From: JAYWFX01 sp043778575
GTDB taxonomy: Bacteria; Patescibacteriota; JACMRA01
Assembly (NCBI GenBank): GCA_043778575.1
Contig: JAYWFX010000088.1
Span: forward strand, 1-17,088
Length of the DNA stretch: 17,088 nt
Reading direction: 5' to 3'
The translations under genes were made by a program, and so were the position numbers. Under the pieces are notes generated by a model. That model made no database searches, was not told where the DNA came from, and saw only the letters and a list, made by a program, of their open reading frames with translations. Position 1 is the stretch's first letter. Each line of letters begins with the position of its first letter. This document shows positions 1 to 7,027 of this stretch, in pieces.

Positions 1-240
1 GAGTTACAAGTATTTTGGATGACTCCGTCTAGTATGCTTTGTCAGCTAGTAGTTAGATTGATGCTGGATTGTTATTGGATTGTTGACGGAAGGGGTATAT
101 ATGCAAAAGACTACTAAAGAAGAGTTCAAACTCAAAATTTTACTTAGACCTAAAGGATCTCATAAAATTCAAACAAACTGTCGATCCAGATGAGTTATTT
201 TACAATAATTGGTACCAAGTTCACAAAGAGATATAGCACT
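1..240. other. Left-edge region without a recognised gene
   Basis: No gene could be identified. On the plus strand a frame is open from the window edge to a TAA at 115-117 (38 codons, residues resemble nothing I know). A second short frame begins at ATG 101, shortly after a TTGACG at 82-87, and ends at a TGA near 193. Another overlapping frame continues to about 235. The overlapping short frames could be a decayed gene, but no family motif is visible. Confidence 0.3.
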
Positions 241-1116
241 CTAATGTTTTCCAAAGACTCCAACCAGTAAATGTGTTCCTTCGTATAGACCATAACACGC
301 CAAAATAATGAAAGCAAGGGATCCTAGGAGGGCAATAACTGGATTTTTGATGACTTTGATGGTGACGCTCGGATTGAGGAACAGAAACAGGTTGAGGATA
401 CAGTGACCTAGAAATACTCCTACTCCGAATCCAAAGACATTTACGGTATTAAACAGTGGTACATATCCAGCAAAGTCATCCAGACCGAGAATAAATGGAA
501 TAGTAAATGAAGTCAGGACAAGCCCCCAAAAGCTTTTAGTCTGAGTTTTATCATCTTCATTGAACTTTAGGTTAGGCAGAACTCGAGAAACAACTGGCCC
601 GATCACTCTTAAAATTGGATTGAGGAAACTATTTATCAGATTCGCACATTGCTTTTGCCATGATTTTACCTCCACTTTATCTGTGTGATCATGATCCGTT
701 TCCTCGAGGTGCTCAATACTGGTTTTAGCCATTTCAAACAATACGAGGGAGGCGAAGATTACCATAATAGCCAGAAGCCATTTAACTTCCTTAAAAAACA
801 CCCAAACTCCAAGGATAGTAAATGTCCCAAGAGCGTTTCCAAGAGCAGTTCCGATTTCGATGGCAAATCGATTCTTTACTCCCTTGTATTTACTCATCAA
901 AGTCCCGATCAAAAGAGCAAAATCTATAGAAGTTTTCAAGTAAATAGTGAGACCAATAAACACGTCAAACGGTTTGATAGTTTCGATTATTTTCTCAGTT
1001 GTAAATGGTAAAGCATTGAGAATTTTAATCTCGACAATATACAACACACACAATATGAGGAAAACTAAAATGGCACCGACGACAGGTAATTGATTGATTA
1101 TTTTATTGTTAGACAT
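241..1116 (-). CDS. Polytopic membrane protein, LysE/TerC/CadD-like transporter fold (tentative)
   Basis: A 291-residue inner-membrane protein with about seven hydrophobic segments (near residues 11-33, 50-75, 84-108, 112-132, 195-212, 226-247 and 258-285). Two similarly placed acidic motifs, SIDFALLIG (63-71) and GLDDFAGYVPLF (211-222), fall at the start of matching helices in the two halves. This pseudo-repeat recalls the paired Asp-Asn motifs of TerC and related LysE-superfamily exporters. The central cytoplasmic loop carries an acidic, His-rich stretch (EETDHDHTD, 138-146) that could bind metal. An ion or small-solute exporter is therefore the best guess, from topology and motif spacing only. 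The ATG at 1116 is supported by a well-spaced promoter ending 12 bases upstream. The gene is separated from the upstream tRNA by a terminator, so it is probably monocistronic. Confidence 0.6.
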   Translation of the reverse strand: MSNNKIINQLPVVGAILVFLILCVLYIVEIKILNALPFTTEKIIETIKPFDVFIGLTIYLKTSIDFALLIGTLMSKYKGVKNRFAIEIGTALGNALGTFTILGVWVFFKEVKWLLAIMVIFASLVLFEMAKTSIEHLEETDHDHTDKVEVKSWQKQCANLINSFLNPILRVIGPVVSRVLPNLKFNEDDKTQTKSFWGLVLTSFTIPFILGLDDFAGYVPLFNTVNVFGFGVGVFLGHCILNLFLFLNPSVTIKVIKNPVIALLGSLAFIILACYGLYEGTHLLVGVFGKH

Positions 1117-1128
1117 AACTCAAGTAAA

Positions 1129-1157
1129 TTTGTACGAGCGATTTATGATTCTGACAA
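1129..1157 (-). promoter_or_regulatory. Promoter of the membrane protein gene at 241-1116
   Basis: Read on the minus strand: TTGTCA (1152-1157), a 17-base spacer, TACAAA (1129-1134), then 12 bases to the ATG. A start point about 7 bases after the -10 would leave a leader of roughly 5 bases with no ribosome binding site. Confidence 0.6.
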
Positions 1158-1182
1158 GAGAGTGGTTAAACTCTAAAAATCC

Positions 1183-1204
1183 ACTAAAAAATACCCCAAT
1201 GGGG
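1183..1204 (-). terminator. Intrinsic terminator after tRNA-Trp
   Basis: On the minus strand CCCC-ATT-GGGG (1194-1204) is followed by TA and then six T residues (1186-1191). The hairpin is short but GC-pure. It lies between the tRNA (3' end at 1263) and the separate promoter of the next minus-strand gene, the expected place for a tRNA transcript to end. Confidence 0.55.
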
Positions 1205-1262
1205 AAAATTAATATTTACAGTAGGATTTAGACTTATTATTGTATGTTTGTTTCTATATTGT

Positions 1263-1336
1263 TGGCACGGGCACTAAGAATCGGACTTAGGACAAAGGTT
1301 TTGGAGACCTCTATTATACCATTTAACTACACCCGT
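1263..1336 (-). tRNA. tRNA-Trp (anticodon CCA), CCA end encoded
   Basis: A full cloverleaf folds on the minus strand. The acceptor is ACGGGTG/TGCCCGT with two G-U pairs, the D-stem is GTTA/TAAT with GG in the loop, and the anticodon stem is GAGGT/ACCTT. The anticodon loop is CTCCAAA (anticodon CCA), the variable loop has 4 bases, and the T-stem is CTAAG/CTTAG. The 3' end is discriminator G plus encoded CCA, total 74 nt. A1-U72, G73 and the core GGTCTCCAAAACC match what is known of bacterial tRNA-Trp such as that of E. coli. The T-loop reads TCCGATT, so position 55 is C instead of the near-universal U (pseudouridine). CCA decodes only UGG. No UGA-reading tRNA is seen here, consistent with UGA as stop. 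Confidence 0.93.
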
Positions 1337-1390
1337 ATCACATACAACACTTAGTAAAAAAAATAAAAACGTCAAGTCAATGCTCTCATA

Positions 1391-1419
1391 TTGCTAAAAC
1401 GTATCAATTCACATACGAG
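1391..1419 (+). promoter_or_regulatory. Possible promoter of the gene at 1426-1827
   Basis: TTGCTA (1391-1396), 17 bases, TACGAG (1414-1419), then 6 bases to ATG 1426. The -10 is weak (3 of 6 consensus bases). The spacing matches the short-leader geometry of stronger promoters in this window, which is the main reason to list it. Confidence 0.3.
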
Positions 1420-1425
1420 TTCTCC

Positions 1426-1827
1426 ATGAAATTAATTTTAAATAGAGTTAATAACCTATCAATACTCCCAATTGCGGTCTTTGTTTATATGGTGATATAC
1501 TCTCTCCTTACAAGGAGGCTCCCAATTGATATTGCTGATTACAATTTTGCTTTTGGATTTGCTGTTTTTACTATAGTTTTGATAGCTCACCTTTTTTCAC
1601 CTCAGAGGAAATCGAGTCCTTATTTGCTGGGGTTTGGGATACTACTATTTTTCATTACGGTGAGTCGTTTGGCTTTTGTAAATGAAATAATAATTCATAG
1701 ACAGACTCAATCCTTTACACTTCCTTATTTTGTTTCGTTTACTTGGATTTTGGCTACATATCCCTTTATGTTGTTGTATCACCTGTTGGTGTTTCTTACA
1801 TTTAGAAGACTAACTCTATCTCCCTAA
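1426..1827 (+). CDS. Small four-helix membrane protein, function unknown
   Basis: A 133-residue hydrophobic protein with about four predicted transmembrane helices (near residues 12-30, 41-60, 65-86 and 102-127). Basic residues lie in the loop at 59-64 (SPQRKS) and at the C-terminus (FRRLTLSP). No catalytic motif or recognised family signature is visible. The ATG at 1426 has no ribosome binding site. A weak promoter-like pair ends 6 bases upstream, suggesting a leaderless message. The gene is divergent from tRNA-Trp and has a loose CTCC/GGAG hairpin at its stop. The next gene begins about 100 bases downstream with its own possible promoter, so a shared role with the hydrolase is not implied. 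Confidence 0.7.
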   Translation: MKLILNRVNNLSILPIAVFVYMVIYSLLTRRLPIDIADYNFAFGFAVFTIVLIAHLFSPQRKSSPYLLGFGILLFFITVSRLAFVNEIIIHRQTQSFTLPYFVSFTWILATYPFMLLYHLLVFLTFRRLTLSP

Positions 1828-1928
1828 TTTGGAGGTAAATTTATGAGTGTAGGGTAGGCTGTTGACCAAAATAAAACCTTGAGAGTATAGATGACAGCAT
1901 ATACCCGTCAGTCATTTTGTCATTTTTT

Positions 1929-2723
1929 ATGTTACCCGCACTCAATATATATTCTCCAAAACATTCTCCAAAACCAGACACTAAACCCGATTCTTTTTTT
2001 AGAAATAGGCTATTTATTCTGTGTCCGGGGTATCTCGACTCTAAAGACTATTCTCACCTGACACTTCTCGGTAAAGATCTTACACACCTTGGTGCGACTG
2101 CGTTGAGTTTTGACCCGATTGGAACATGGCAAAGTGATGGGGATATTTCAGAATACACGATAACTCAATACCAAAAAACCCTCAAAGATCTGATAGACCA
2201 CGCTGAAAAAACCCTGAATATTCACGAAATCGTGCTAGTTGGTCACAGTATGGGCGGATATAATGCTCTTGTGTACACGCCGACTGATGCACGAGTCAAA
2301 GCTGTTGTTGCGATTATGACACCACCGACGGTCGAACGTGCTGATAATCTTGATAGGATACAATTATGGAAATCCACAGGAAAGCGTGACTCTATTCGCG
2401 ATATGCCAGATGACCAAACTAGCACAAAAGCATTTACAGTACCAGTGAGTTATCTGGATGATAGTGGTAGATTTGATGTATCAGAGTCAATTTCGCAGAT
2501 TTCTGTACCCTCTCTGTATATTGCTGGAAACGAAGACATAATTGTCACACCAGTTGAGATGAGGAAACTATACGAATCAGCTAACCAACCTAAAACTTAT
2601 ACACTCATCTCAGAGATCGACCATGACTACCGTAAAAATAAAGGAGCGATTCGCAAAGTAAATCGAGCTATCATCCGCGGATTAAAAGAATTTGGTAATC
2701 TGAGTAGGTCTCTTGTCAATTAA
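1929..2723 (+). CDS. Alpha/beta hydrolase (serine esterase/lipase-like)
   Basis: A 264-residue soluble hydrolase. From the ATG at 1929, the nucleophile elbow GHSMGGY puts the catalytic Ser at residue 107. The acid is probably Asp203 in AGNEDIIVTP and the base His232 in EIDHDYR, in the usual Ser-Asp-His order. The N-terminal FILCPGYLDSKDYSH segment fits the oxyanion-hole strand of the fold, and SFDPIGTWQSDG fits the region before the elbow in this superfamily. No signal peptide is seen, so it is likely cytoplasmic; the substrate cannot be inferred. A TTG at 1917 in the same frame would add four residues. ATG is preferred because the extra residues add nothing recognisable. A TTGACC/TATAGA pair lies at 1862-1891. 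Confidence 0.82.
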   Translation: MLPALNIYSPKHSPKPDTKPDSFFRNRLFILCPGYLDSKDYSHLTLLGKDLTHLGATALSFDPIGTWQSDGDISEYTITQYQKTLKDLIDHAEKTLNIHEIVLVGHSMGGYNALVYTPTDARVKAVVAIMTPPTVERADNLDRIQLWKSTGKRDSIRDMPDDQTSTKAFTVPVSYLDDSGRFDVSESISQISVPSLYIAGNEDIIVTPVEMRKLYESANQPKTYTLISEIDHDYRKNKGAIRKVNRAIIRGLKEFGNLSRSLVN

Positions 2724-2877
2724 TATTTTTTACAAAGTTTTTATGTAGTATTCTCTGTGTTGTGTAATCGTTAGACAGTTTACGAAAATAGCCCCACACT
2801 TTTCACGGGTGAACTCTCTCCACCCAAACTTTTACACTCAATTTCAAAAAATATTTAGTTTTGACTCTCTCCAATCG

Positions 2878-2906
2878 TTGACAACTGCCTAAATCATCGA
2901 TAAAAT
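2878..2906 (+). promoter_or_regulatory. Strong promoter of signal peptidase gene (leaderless geometry)
   Basis: TTGACA (2878-2883), exactly 17 bases, TAAAAT (2901-2906), then 7 bases to the ATG at 2914. This is the clearest promoter in the window. It predicts transcription starting at or next to the start codon, with no room for a ribosome binding site. Confidence 0.75.
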
Positions 2907-2913
2907 AACACCA

Positions 2914-3615
2914 ATGTCATCTGGTCTCACATTTGAGCGAAATGCTACACCACAGCAAATTCAAAATCATCTCCATCCTACACTAACTCGAGAGATCGCG
3001 TTGTACTGTCTGTATTTTTTACGTATTTTTGTAATCGTAGCAATGATATATTTGTTTATACGAACTAGCGTAATCGATACTATTTCCGTCAAAGGTGATT
3101 CCATGCAACCAAACTTTGCGACTAGCGATATTGTTTATATTGATCAAATAACTCCAAAATTTGGTGATTATCGTCGCGGCGAGGTGGTCATTTTTAATCC
3201 TGAAAAGCCAGAATCAGAGAGAAATCTACTAGCCTTTTATACTAAAACTGACAGTGAAAAATACATCAAACGTGTCATAGGACTACCCGGTGAAAAGGTG
3301 GCATTTCAAAATGGGAAAGTGTATATTATCACACGAGAACAGCCAAACGGAATTCCACTAGATGAAAAAGAATATCTTCCGAGCGGAGTGCCAACCACTA
3401 AAAATAACTCAATTGATCGATTTGAGGAGACAGTACTCGGGAAAGATGAATATTATGTACTTGGTGATAATCGTACGGCTAGTAGTGATTCTAGAGTATT
3501 ACCAAATCACGGAGCAATAAAAAAAAGTACTATCTGGGGCAAAGTATTTTATAGAAAAGACCCTCAACCAAAAGCAGGTTGGCTACCATTACCGTCGTAC
3601 AACGTTCGTAACTAG
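2914..3615 (+). CDS. lepB: Signal peptidase I
   Basis: Membrane-bound serine protease that cleaves Sec signal peptides from exported proteins. The 233-residue protein has one N-terminal transmembrane helix (about 30-50) and then the conserved boxes in order. Box B is VKGDSMQPNF with the nucleophile Ser63, and box C is around RRGEVVIFNP (88-97). Box D is YIKRVIGLPGE with the general-base Lys119, and box E is VLGDNRTASSDSR (182-194). Size and single-helix topology match the Gram-positive-type SipS/LepB group more than the two-helix E. coli enzyme. It is followed after 21 bases by a secreted glycoside hydrolase without an obvious separate promoter, so the two are probably co-transcribed. All catalytic residues are present and the identification is secure. 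Confidence 0.95.
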   Translation: MSSGLTFERNATPQQIQNHLHPTLTREIALYCLYFLRIFVIVAMIYLFIRTSVIDTISVKGDSMQPNFATSDIVYIDQITPKFGDYRRGEVVIFNPEKPESERNLLAFYTKTDSEKYIKRVIGLPGEKVAFQNGKVYIITREQPNGIPLDEKEYLPSGVPTTKNNSIDRFEETVLGKDEYYVLGDNRTASSDSRVLPNHGAIKKSTIWGKVFYRKDPQPKAGWLPLPSYNVRN

Positions 3616-3636
3616 CAATCAATCCTAACACTTATT

Positions 3637-5088
3637 ATGAAATTTTCTTATATACACAAATGTGTTTGCAGATTTATCATTTTCTGCACACTTGCATCAC
3701 TATTTATCAGTCCACTGAATATTGTTTCTGTCATAGCCGGATCTCCAATAATCATCAGTACAGATTGGTCAAAAGTTATTTCTACTACAAATTCTGAATC
3801 CTTTGGTATAAATGGGCAGGGGGCAATGGTTTTGGATTGGGGCACGAATCCCCAGTATATTGCGAATCTCAAAAATATCCAACCACAATTTGTTCGTTTT
3901 CATGACTCGATTCAGCAGGACTCATCTAAAAACTGGCGTGCTTGGGCGAATTATCAAACCAAAAGCTGGGACAAAGTAAAGATTCGTGAGTTTGCAAATA
4001 TGATTCGTAAATGGCGAGCGAATGGCGTCAAATCAAATATCGTGATTACTCTTTCTAGCTACCCAAATTGGTTTAAAAAGAAGCAAATCAAAAATAGTCA
4101 GGGCGTAGTTGTCTCAGAAATATTGGATCCGTCTGAGTATACAGGATTTGGTAATTTGGCTCGGGATTTAGTAGCTATCATCAACAAGGAGGAAAACCTA
4201 AATGTCACAAACTTCGAGATTTTCAATGAATTTGATTATGAATACTCGATTAAACCACAAGACGGTGGGGCACCTCGTCAGATGCAGGAATTAGGTAGAT
4301 TGTATAATCACATCAGTAAATCCATGAAATCTGCAGACAATCGTATTTCAACTGGCGGAATTTCATTTGCTCGAACAAATAGAGTTGAAGGAATTCGTGA
4401 GTTTATCGAAACAGTTGCTCCAGAAAAAAACCCTAGGACACTTGATTATCTGAGCTATCATCAGTACATGAGTGGAAATGCAGCCGATTCAGATACGACT
4501 ATCTATAACAACGCCATGATGTATCCACTATGGTCATCGAGAGATATAAAGGGGTTGCTGGATAACAATAAACTATTCATACCAATTCGATTTTACGAGT
4601 TCAATATTAGCTGGTCGGGAGATAGTGTTGAACCTAGAATGATAAATCAAAAGGGTGCTATATTTGACGCTTTAGCTCTAGTTTCAGCAATGAAGTCTGG
4701 AAATATCAGTGTGGCACCTTGGACAGATTTGGATCCGCGATATGGAAAAATGAGTCAAAATTACCAATTGCGTCCGAGTGCTTTTGTCTGGAAAATGCTC
4801 AATAGTCTACCTGCAAATCTACAAATTGTGAATTCAAAGAGTACCAACCCAGACATCGTTACGTTTGCACTCAAAAGCCCCACGACACCAAAAAGATATA
4901 TATTTGTGATCAATCATGGAGGTGTTACTCAAAATATAAATTTAGGTAGTTTTGCAGGTGATGCTGCTATCAAAATATCTGTATTAGATGAGAGTCAAAA
5001 CGCAATTCAAACTCGAACTGCAAATGGATCTACCCTAATAAATACCAGTATTGCCAGAAACTCCGTGAACTTGTTTGAAATTCGTTAG
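3637..5088 (+). CDS. Secreted glycoside hydrolase-like protein (clan GH-A barrel, GH39/GH51-like)
   Basis: A 483-residue protein with an N-terminal signal sequence or anchor (hydrophobic core about 12-34, likely cleavage near VIAG-SP). A (beta/alpha)8-type domain follows, then a C-terminal beta-rich domain from about residue 400. Clan GH-A retaining enzymes place an acid/base Glu after Asn at the end of strand 4 and a nucleophile Glu on strand 7. The protein offers EIFNEFD (Glu198) and IRFYEFNISW (Glu321) at suitable spacing, plus a strand-6 type motif YLSYHQY with His275. The exact family is uncertain; the overall pattern resembles GH39-like xylosidase/iduronidase relatives. It would act outside the membrane on a glycan, either the cell's own surface polymer or a host's. 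It lies between signal peptidase and a polysaccharide deacetylase, supporting a surface-carbohydrate role. Confidence 0.75.
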   Translation: MKFSYIHKCVCRFIIFCTLASLFISPLNIVSVIAGSPIIISTDWSKVISTTNSESFGINGQGAMVLDWGTNPQYIANLKNIQPQFVRFHDSIQQDSSKNWRAWANYQTKSWDKVKIREFANMIRKWRANGVKSNIVITLSSYPNWFKKKQIKNSQGVVVSEILDPSEYTGFGNLARDLVAIINKEENLNVTNFEIFNEFDYEYSIKPQDGGAPRQMQELGRLYNHISKSMKSADNRISTGGISFARTNRVEGIREFIETVAPEKNPRTLDYLSYHQYMSGNAADSDTTIYNNAMMYPLWSSRDIKGLLDNNKLFIPIRFYEFNISWSGDSVEPRMINQKGAIFDALALVSAMKSGNISVAPWTDLDPRYGKMSQNYQLRPSAFVWKMLNSLPANLQIVNSKSTNPDIVTFALKSPTTPKRYIFVINHGGVTQNINLGSFAGDAAIKISVLDESQNAIQTRTANGSTLINTSIARNSVNLFEIR

Positions 5089-5114
5089 TCTGTAGCTACT
5101 GACAACTACGGTAA

Positions 5115-5148
5115 TTGACAAGTGGTCATTTTCAATCTTGTTTATAGT
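5115..5148 (+). promoter_or_regulatory. Possible promoter of the polysaccharide deacetylase gene
   Basis: A -10-like TATAGT at 5143-5148 lies 19 bases before ATG 5168. A consensus TTGACA is at 5115-5120, but the 22-base spacing is too long for an ordinary promoter, so the two may not belong together. If TATAGT is used, transcription starts near 5155. That excludes the upstream TTG (5138) as start codon and favours ATG 5168. Confidence 0.35.
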
Positions 5149-5167
5149 AATTACATCTCGAATTCCC

Positions 5168-6313
5168 ATGGTGACTAGTAAAAATCTGATCTACACTGTA
5201 GTTTCCTTTCTTTTGATTGTAGTTATGTCAGTTGGCAGTGCCTTTATATTTGTGCAAATAGATGGACAAAACTTGGCTCAGGTTGTCGGCATTGAAAAAC
5301 CCAGAGAACTTCGAAGTCTGTATGGTAGTGATATTTCTACAGATATTTCGACTCTTCCAGTAATACCCAGCAAACACTCAGATAACAATACTACAACTGA
5401 AGCACCTGCACATTTAAAATCTGATACTAAACAGATACAGTTACCACTAAATCTACCCCAGTCAGTCATCAAAAAACACACCTTTACGAGTAGTTCCAAG
5501 TTTGAAAAACCCTTAGCTAGCGTACTCAAAAATATCAAATTACCAGTCTTGATGTATCATCACATTGACTCTGGTGCTGGAATTCCTGCTGGTGATGGCG
5601 TCGGTCATGGGCTTCGTGTGAGTCCTCAGGTTTTTGAAAAACAGCTCCAATATATCCAATCCAAGGGTTACGCAACCATAAACTCCGATGATTTGTATGC
5701 GTTTATGGAGTTTGGTGTGGCTCTTCCTATAAACCCAATTTTGTTGACCTTTGATGATGGTTACAAAGATAATCTCCAACAAGCCCTACCGATACTGCAG
5801 AAATATAACATGATAGGGGATTTTGGAATTGTCACAGGAGTTGTCGGGACTGGAGAATACATGAACTGGGACGATCACAAGATTTTGCTCAAAGCTGGGA
5901 ATAGCATCAGTTCTCATACGGTGAATCATTGTTATTTAGCTATCAATGTAAACCCAAAGACAGGAACACTTGGTCCGTTTCAATCATCTCCCACTGACGA
6001 CACTGCAGGGCAAATATGTCCACGCTTTACTTTTGGAGGTCAGCTCAACACTGGTCAAATCAGAGGTGAGCTCAAGCAGAGTAGGGATGATATAGAAAAA
6101 AATTTAGGAACCAAAACCCATTTTCTCATCTATCCATTTGGAAAGTACAACCCCCAAGTCATCCAAATCGCCAAAGATCTCGGGTACAGTATGGCAACTA
6201 GTGTCGAGCCTCAATATGATGGTGTGATTGATCTACTTAATAATCCATTTGCTATTCATCGTATTCGTATGCAGGGTCAGCAAGCAGGCGAGATAACTAG
6301 ATTCTTGGATTAA
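5168..6313 (+). CDS. Membrane-anchored polysaccharide deacetylase (NodB/CE4 domain)
   Basis: An extracytoplasmic metal-dependent deacetylase acting on N- or O-acetylated glycans. Numbered from ATG 5168 (381 residues), an uncleaved signal anchor spans about residues 7-30. A Ser/Thr-rich linker runs to about 115, followed by the NodB domain. Landmarks are LPVLMYHHID at the domain start and the TFDDGY motif (metal/catalytic Asp196-Asp197). Next comes SHTVNH, with metal-ligand His250 and His254, and a later FLIYPFGKYN corresponding to the RxxPY-type groove motif. An insertion of about 40 residues after the His motif carries two Cys and may form a substrate loop. A start at TTG 5138 would add ten residues but probably lies upstream of the transcript start. 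It follows the glycoside hydrolase by 79 bases, so both likely modify the same surface polymer. The downstream minus-strand gene converges with no clear hairpin between. Confidence 0.87.
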   Translation: MVTSKNLIYTVVSFLLIVVMSVGSAFIFVQIDGQNLAQVVGIEKPRELRSLYGSDISTDISTLPVIPSKHSDNNTTTEAPAHLKSDTKQIQLPLNLPQSVIKKHTFTSSSKFEKPLASVLKNIKLPVLMYHHIDSGAGIPAGDGVGHGLRVSPQVFEKQLQYIQSKGYATINSDDLYAFMEFGVALPINPILLTFDDGYKDNLQQALPILQKYNMIGDFGIVTGVVGTGEYMNWDDHKILLKAGNSISSHTVNHCYLAINVNPKTGTLGPFQSSPTDDTAGQICPRFTFGGQLNTGQIRGELKQSRDDIEKNLGTKTHFLIYPFGKYNPQVIQIAKDLGYSMATSVEPQYDGVIDLLNNPFAIHRIRMQGQQAGEITRFLD

Positions 6314-6357
6314 TTTGTTGTGTATTTATTTTATTTTCGTTTCAGCACTTGGGCTCG

Positions 6358-7002
6358 TCAAAAGATTTTACAACACTCATCTTTCAAAAATCCGAATTCA
6401 GGATGCCACTGCACGCCAATCCAAGGTAATGTTTCGTGTTCTATTGATTCAACTATCCCATCTTCGGATGTGCTGGTAATAATAAGGTTGTCCCCTAATT
6501 TTTTTATGGCTTGATGATGAATGCTGTTTACAGAGTACTTTCCAGAAGGCAAATATTTGCTATTGTTTATCGAAACTGTATGAACAGGAGATTCTTGAAC
6601 TTCATATCGATGATGAGTTTGTCTGTTTGCCACATCTTGAATCAAAGTCCCTCCAAAATATATGTTCATTAACTGCATTCCTCTACAAATTCCAAGCAGT
6701 GGTTTTCCTGATTTTTCTAATAGACCCATGAATTCCAACTCTTGCCTATCTTGAAGTAAATTACAACCAGTTGAATATGTATTTATATCATTATAAATTT
6801 CTGGACTACAGTCGTTTGCACCACCAATAAAAACAAATCCGTCGCAGAGTTCGATATATTCTTCAAATAAATCTGTTCTATGAGGAATTATCAATGGTAG
6901 CCAGTTGTGAGCTGCAATCATATCGACGTAGGGTTGAGCTACTTTTTCTACGATATCTAGATCTATAGTGGTTATTGATGCTAGGATTCCGATTTTTTTC
7001 AT
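6358..7002 (-). CDS. Class I glutamine amidotransferase-like hydrolase (PuuD/peptidase C26 family)
   Basis: A 214-residue cytoplasmic enzyme of the gamma-glutamyl hydrolase type, which breaks gamma-glutamyl amide bonds through a Cys-His-Glu triad. The nucleophile elbow is LLGICRGMQ (Cys106) and the other two residues lie in VQWHPEF (His200, Glu202). GFVFIGGANDCSP (55-67) and SVNSIHHQAI (157-166) are further family landmarks, the latter typical of PuuD-like proteins. It is shorter than E. coli PuuD (about 250 residues), mostly by a trimmed middle and C-terminus. It is the only gene here ending in TGA; reading through would add just eight residues, so TGA is accepted as the stop. It starts 25 bases after the GCS2-type ligase on the same strand, making a two-gene operon and suggesting that the substrate is the ligase product or a derivative. 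Confidence 0.88.
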   Translation of the reverse strand: MKKIGILASITTIDLDIVEKVAQPYVDMIAAHNWLPLIIPHRTDLFEEYIELCDGFVFIGGANDCSPEIYNDINTYSTGCNLLQDRQELEFMGLLEKSGKPLLGICRGMQLMNIYFGGTLIQDVANRQTHHRYEVQESPVHTVSINNSKYLPSGKYSVNSIHHQAIKKLGDNLIITSTSEDGIVESIEHETLPWIGVQWHPEFGFLKDECCKIF

Positions 7003-7027
7003 ACAACAAGGTTTACAGTTGAGGTTT

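Noticed and set aside
685..1011. Open frame of 108 codons on the plus strand inside the membrane protein gene
   Set aside because: It is antisense to a gene with clear membrane-protein composition and has no plausible protein features or promoter.
1831..1856. Textbook Shine-Dalgarno GGAGG followed by ATG after seven bases
   Set aside because: The frame meets TAG after four codons, so it encodes nothing; the GGAG is better read as part of a weak CTCC/GGAG hairpin at the end of the preceding gene.
1917..1928. TTG start for the alpha/beta hydrolase
   Set aside because: The four extra residues match nothing, and an ATG follows in frame at 1929.
2805..2850. GGGTG/CACCC hairpin downstream of the hydrolase as a terminator
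   Set aside because: The stem is five pairs with a nine-base loop and the following T-run is short and displaced, so it is too weak to list.
5138..5167. TTG start for the polysaccharide deacetylase
   Set aside because: The -10-like TATAGT at 5143-5148 would put the transcript start downstream of this TTG; ATG 5168 still leaves an intact signal anchor.
6334..6360. TGA of the PuuD-like gene read as glycine (recoded stop)
   Set aside because: Read-through adds only eight residues, and the large core genes dnaA, serS and lepB are complete without any in-frame TGA, so the standard code is sufficient.
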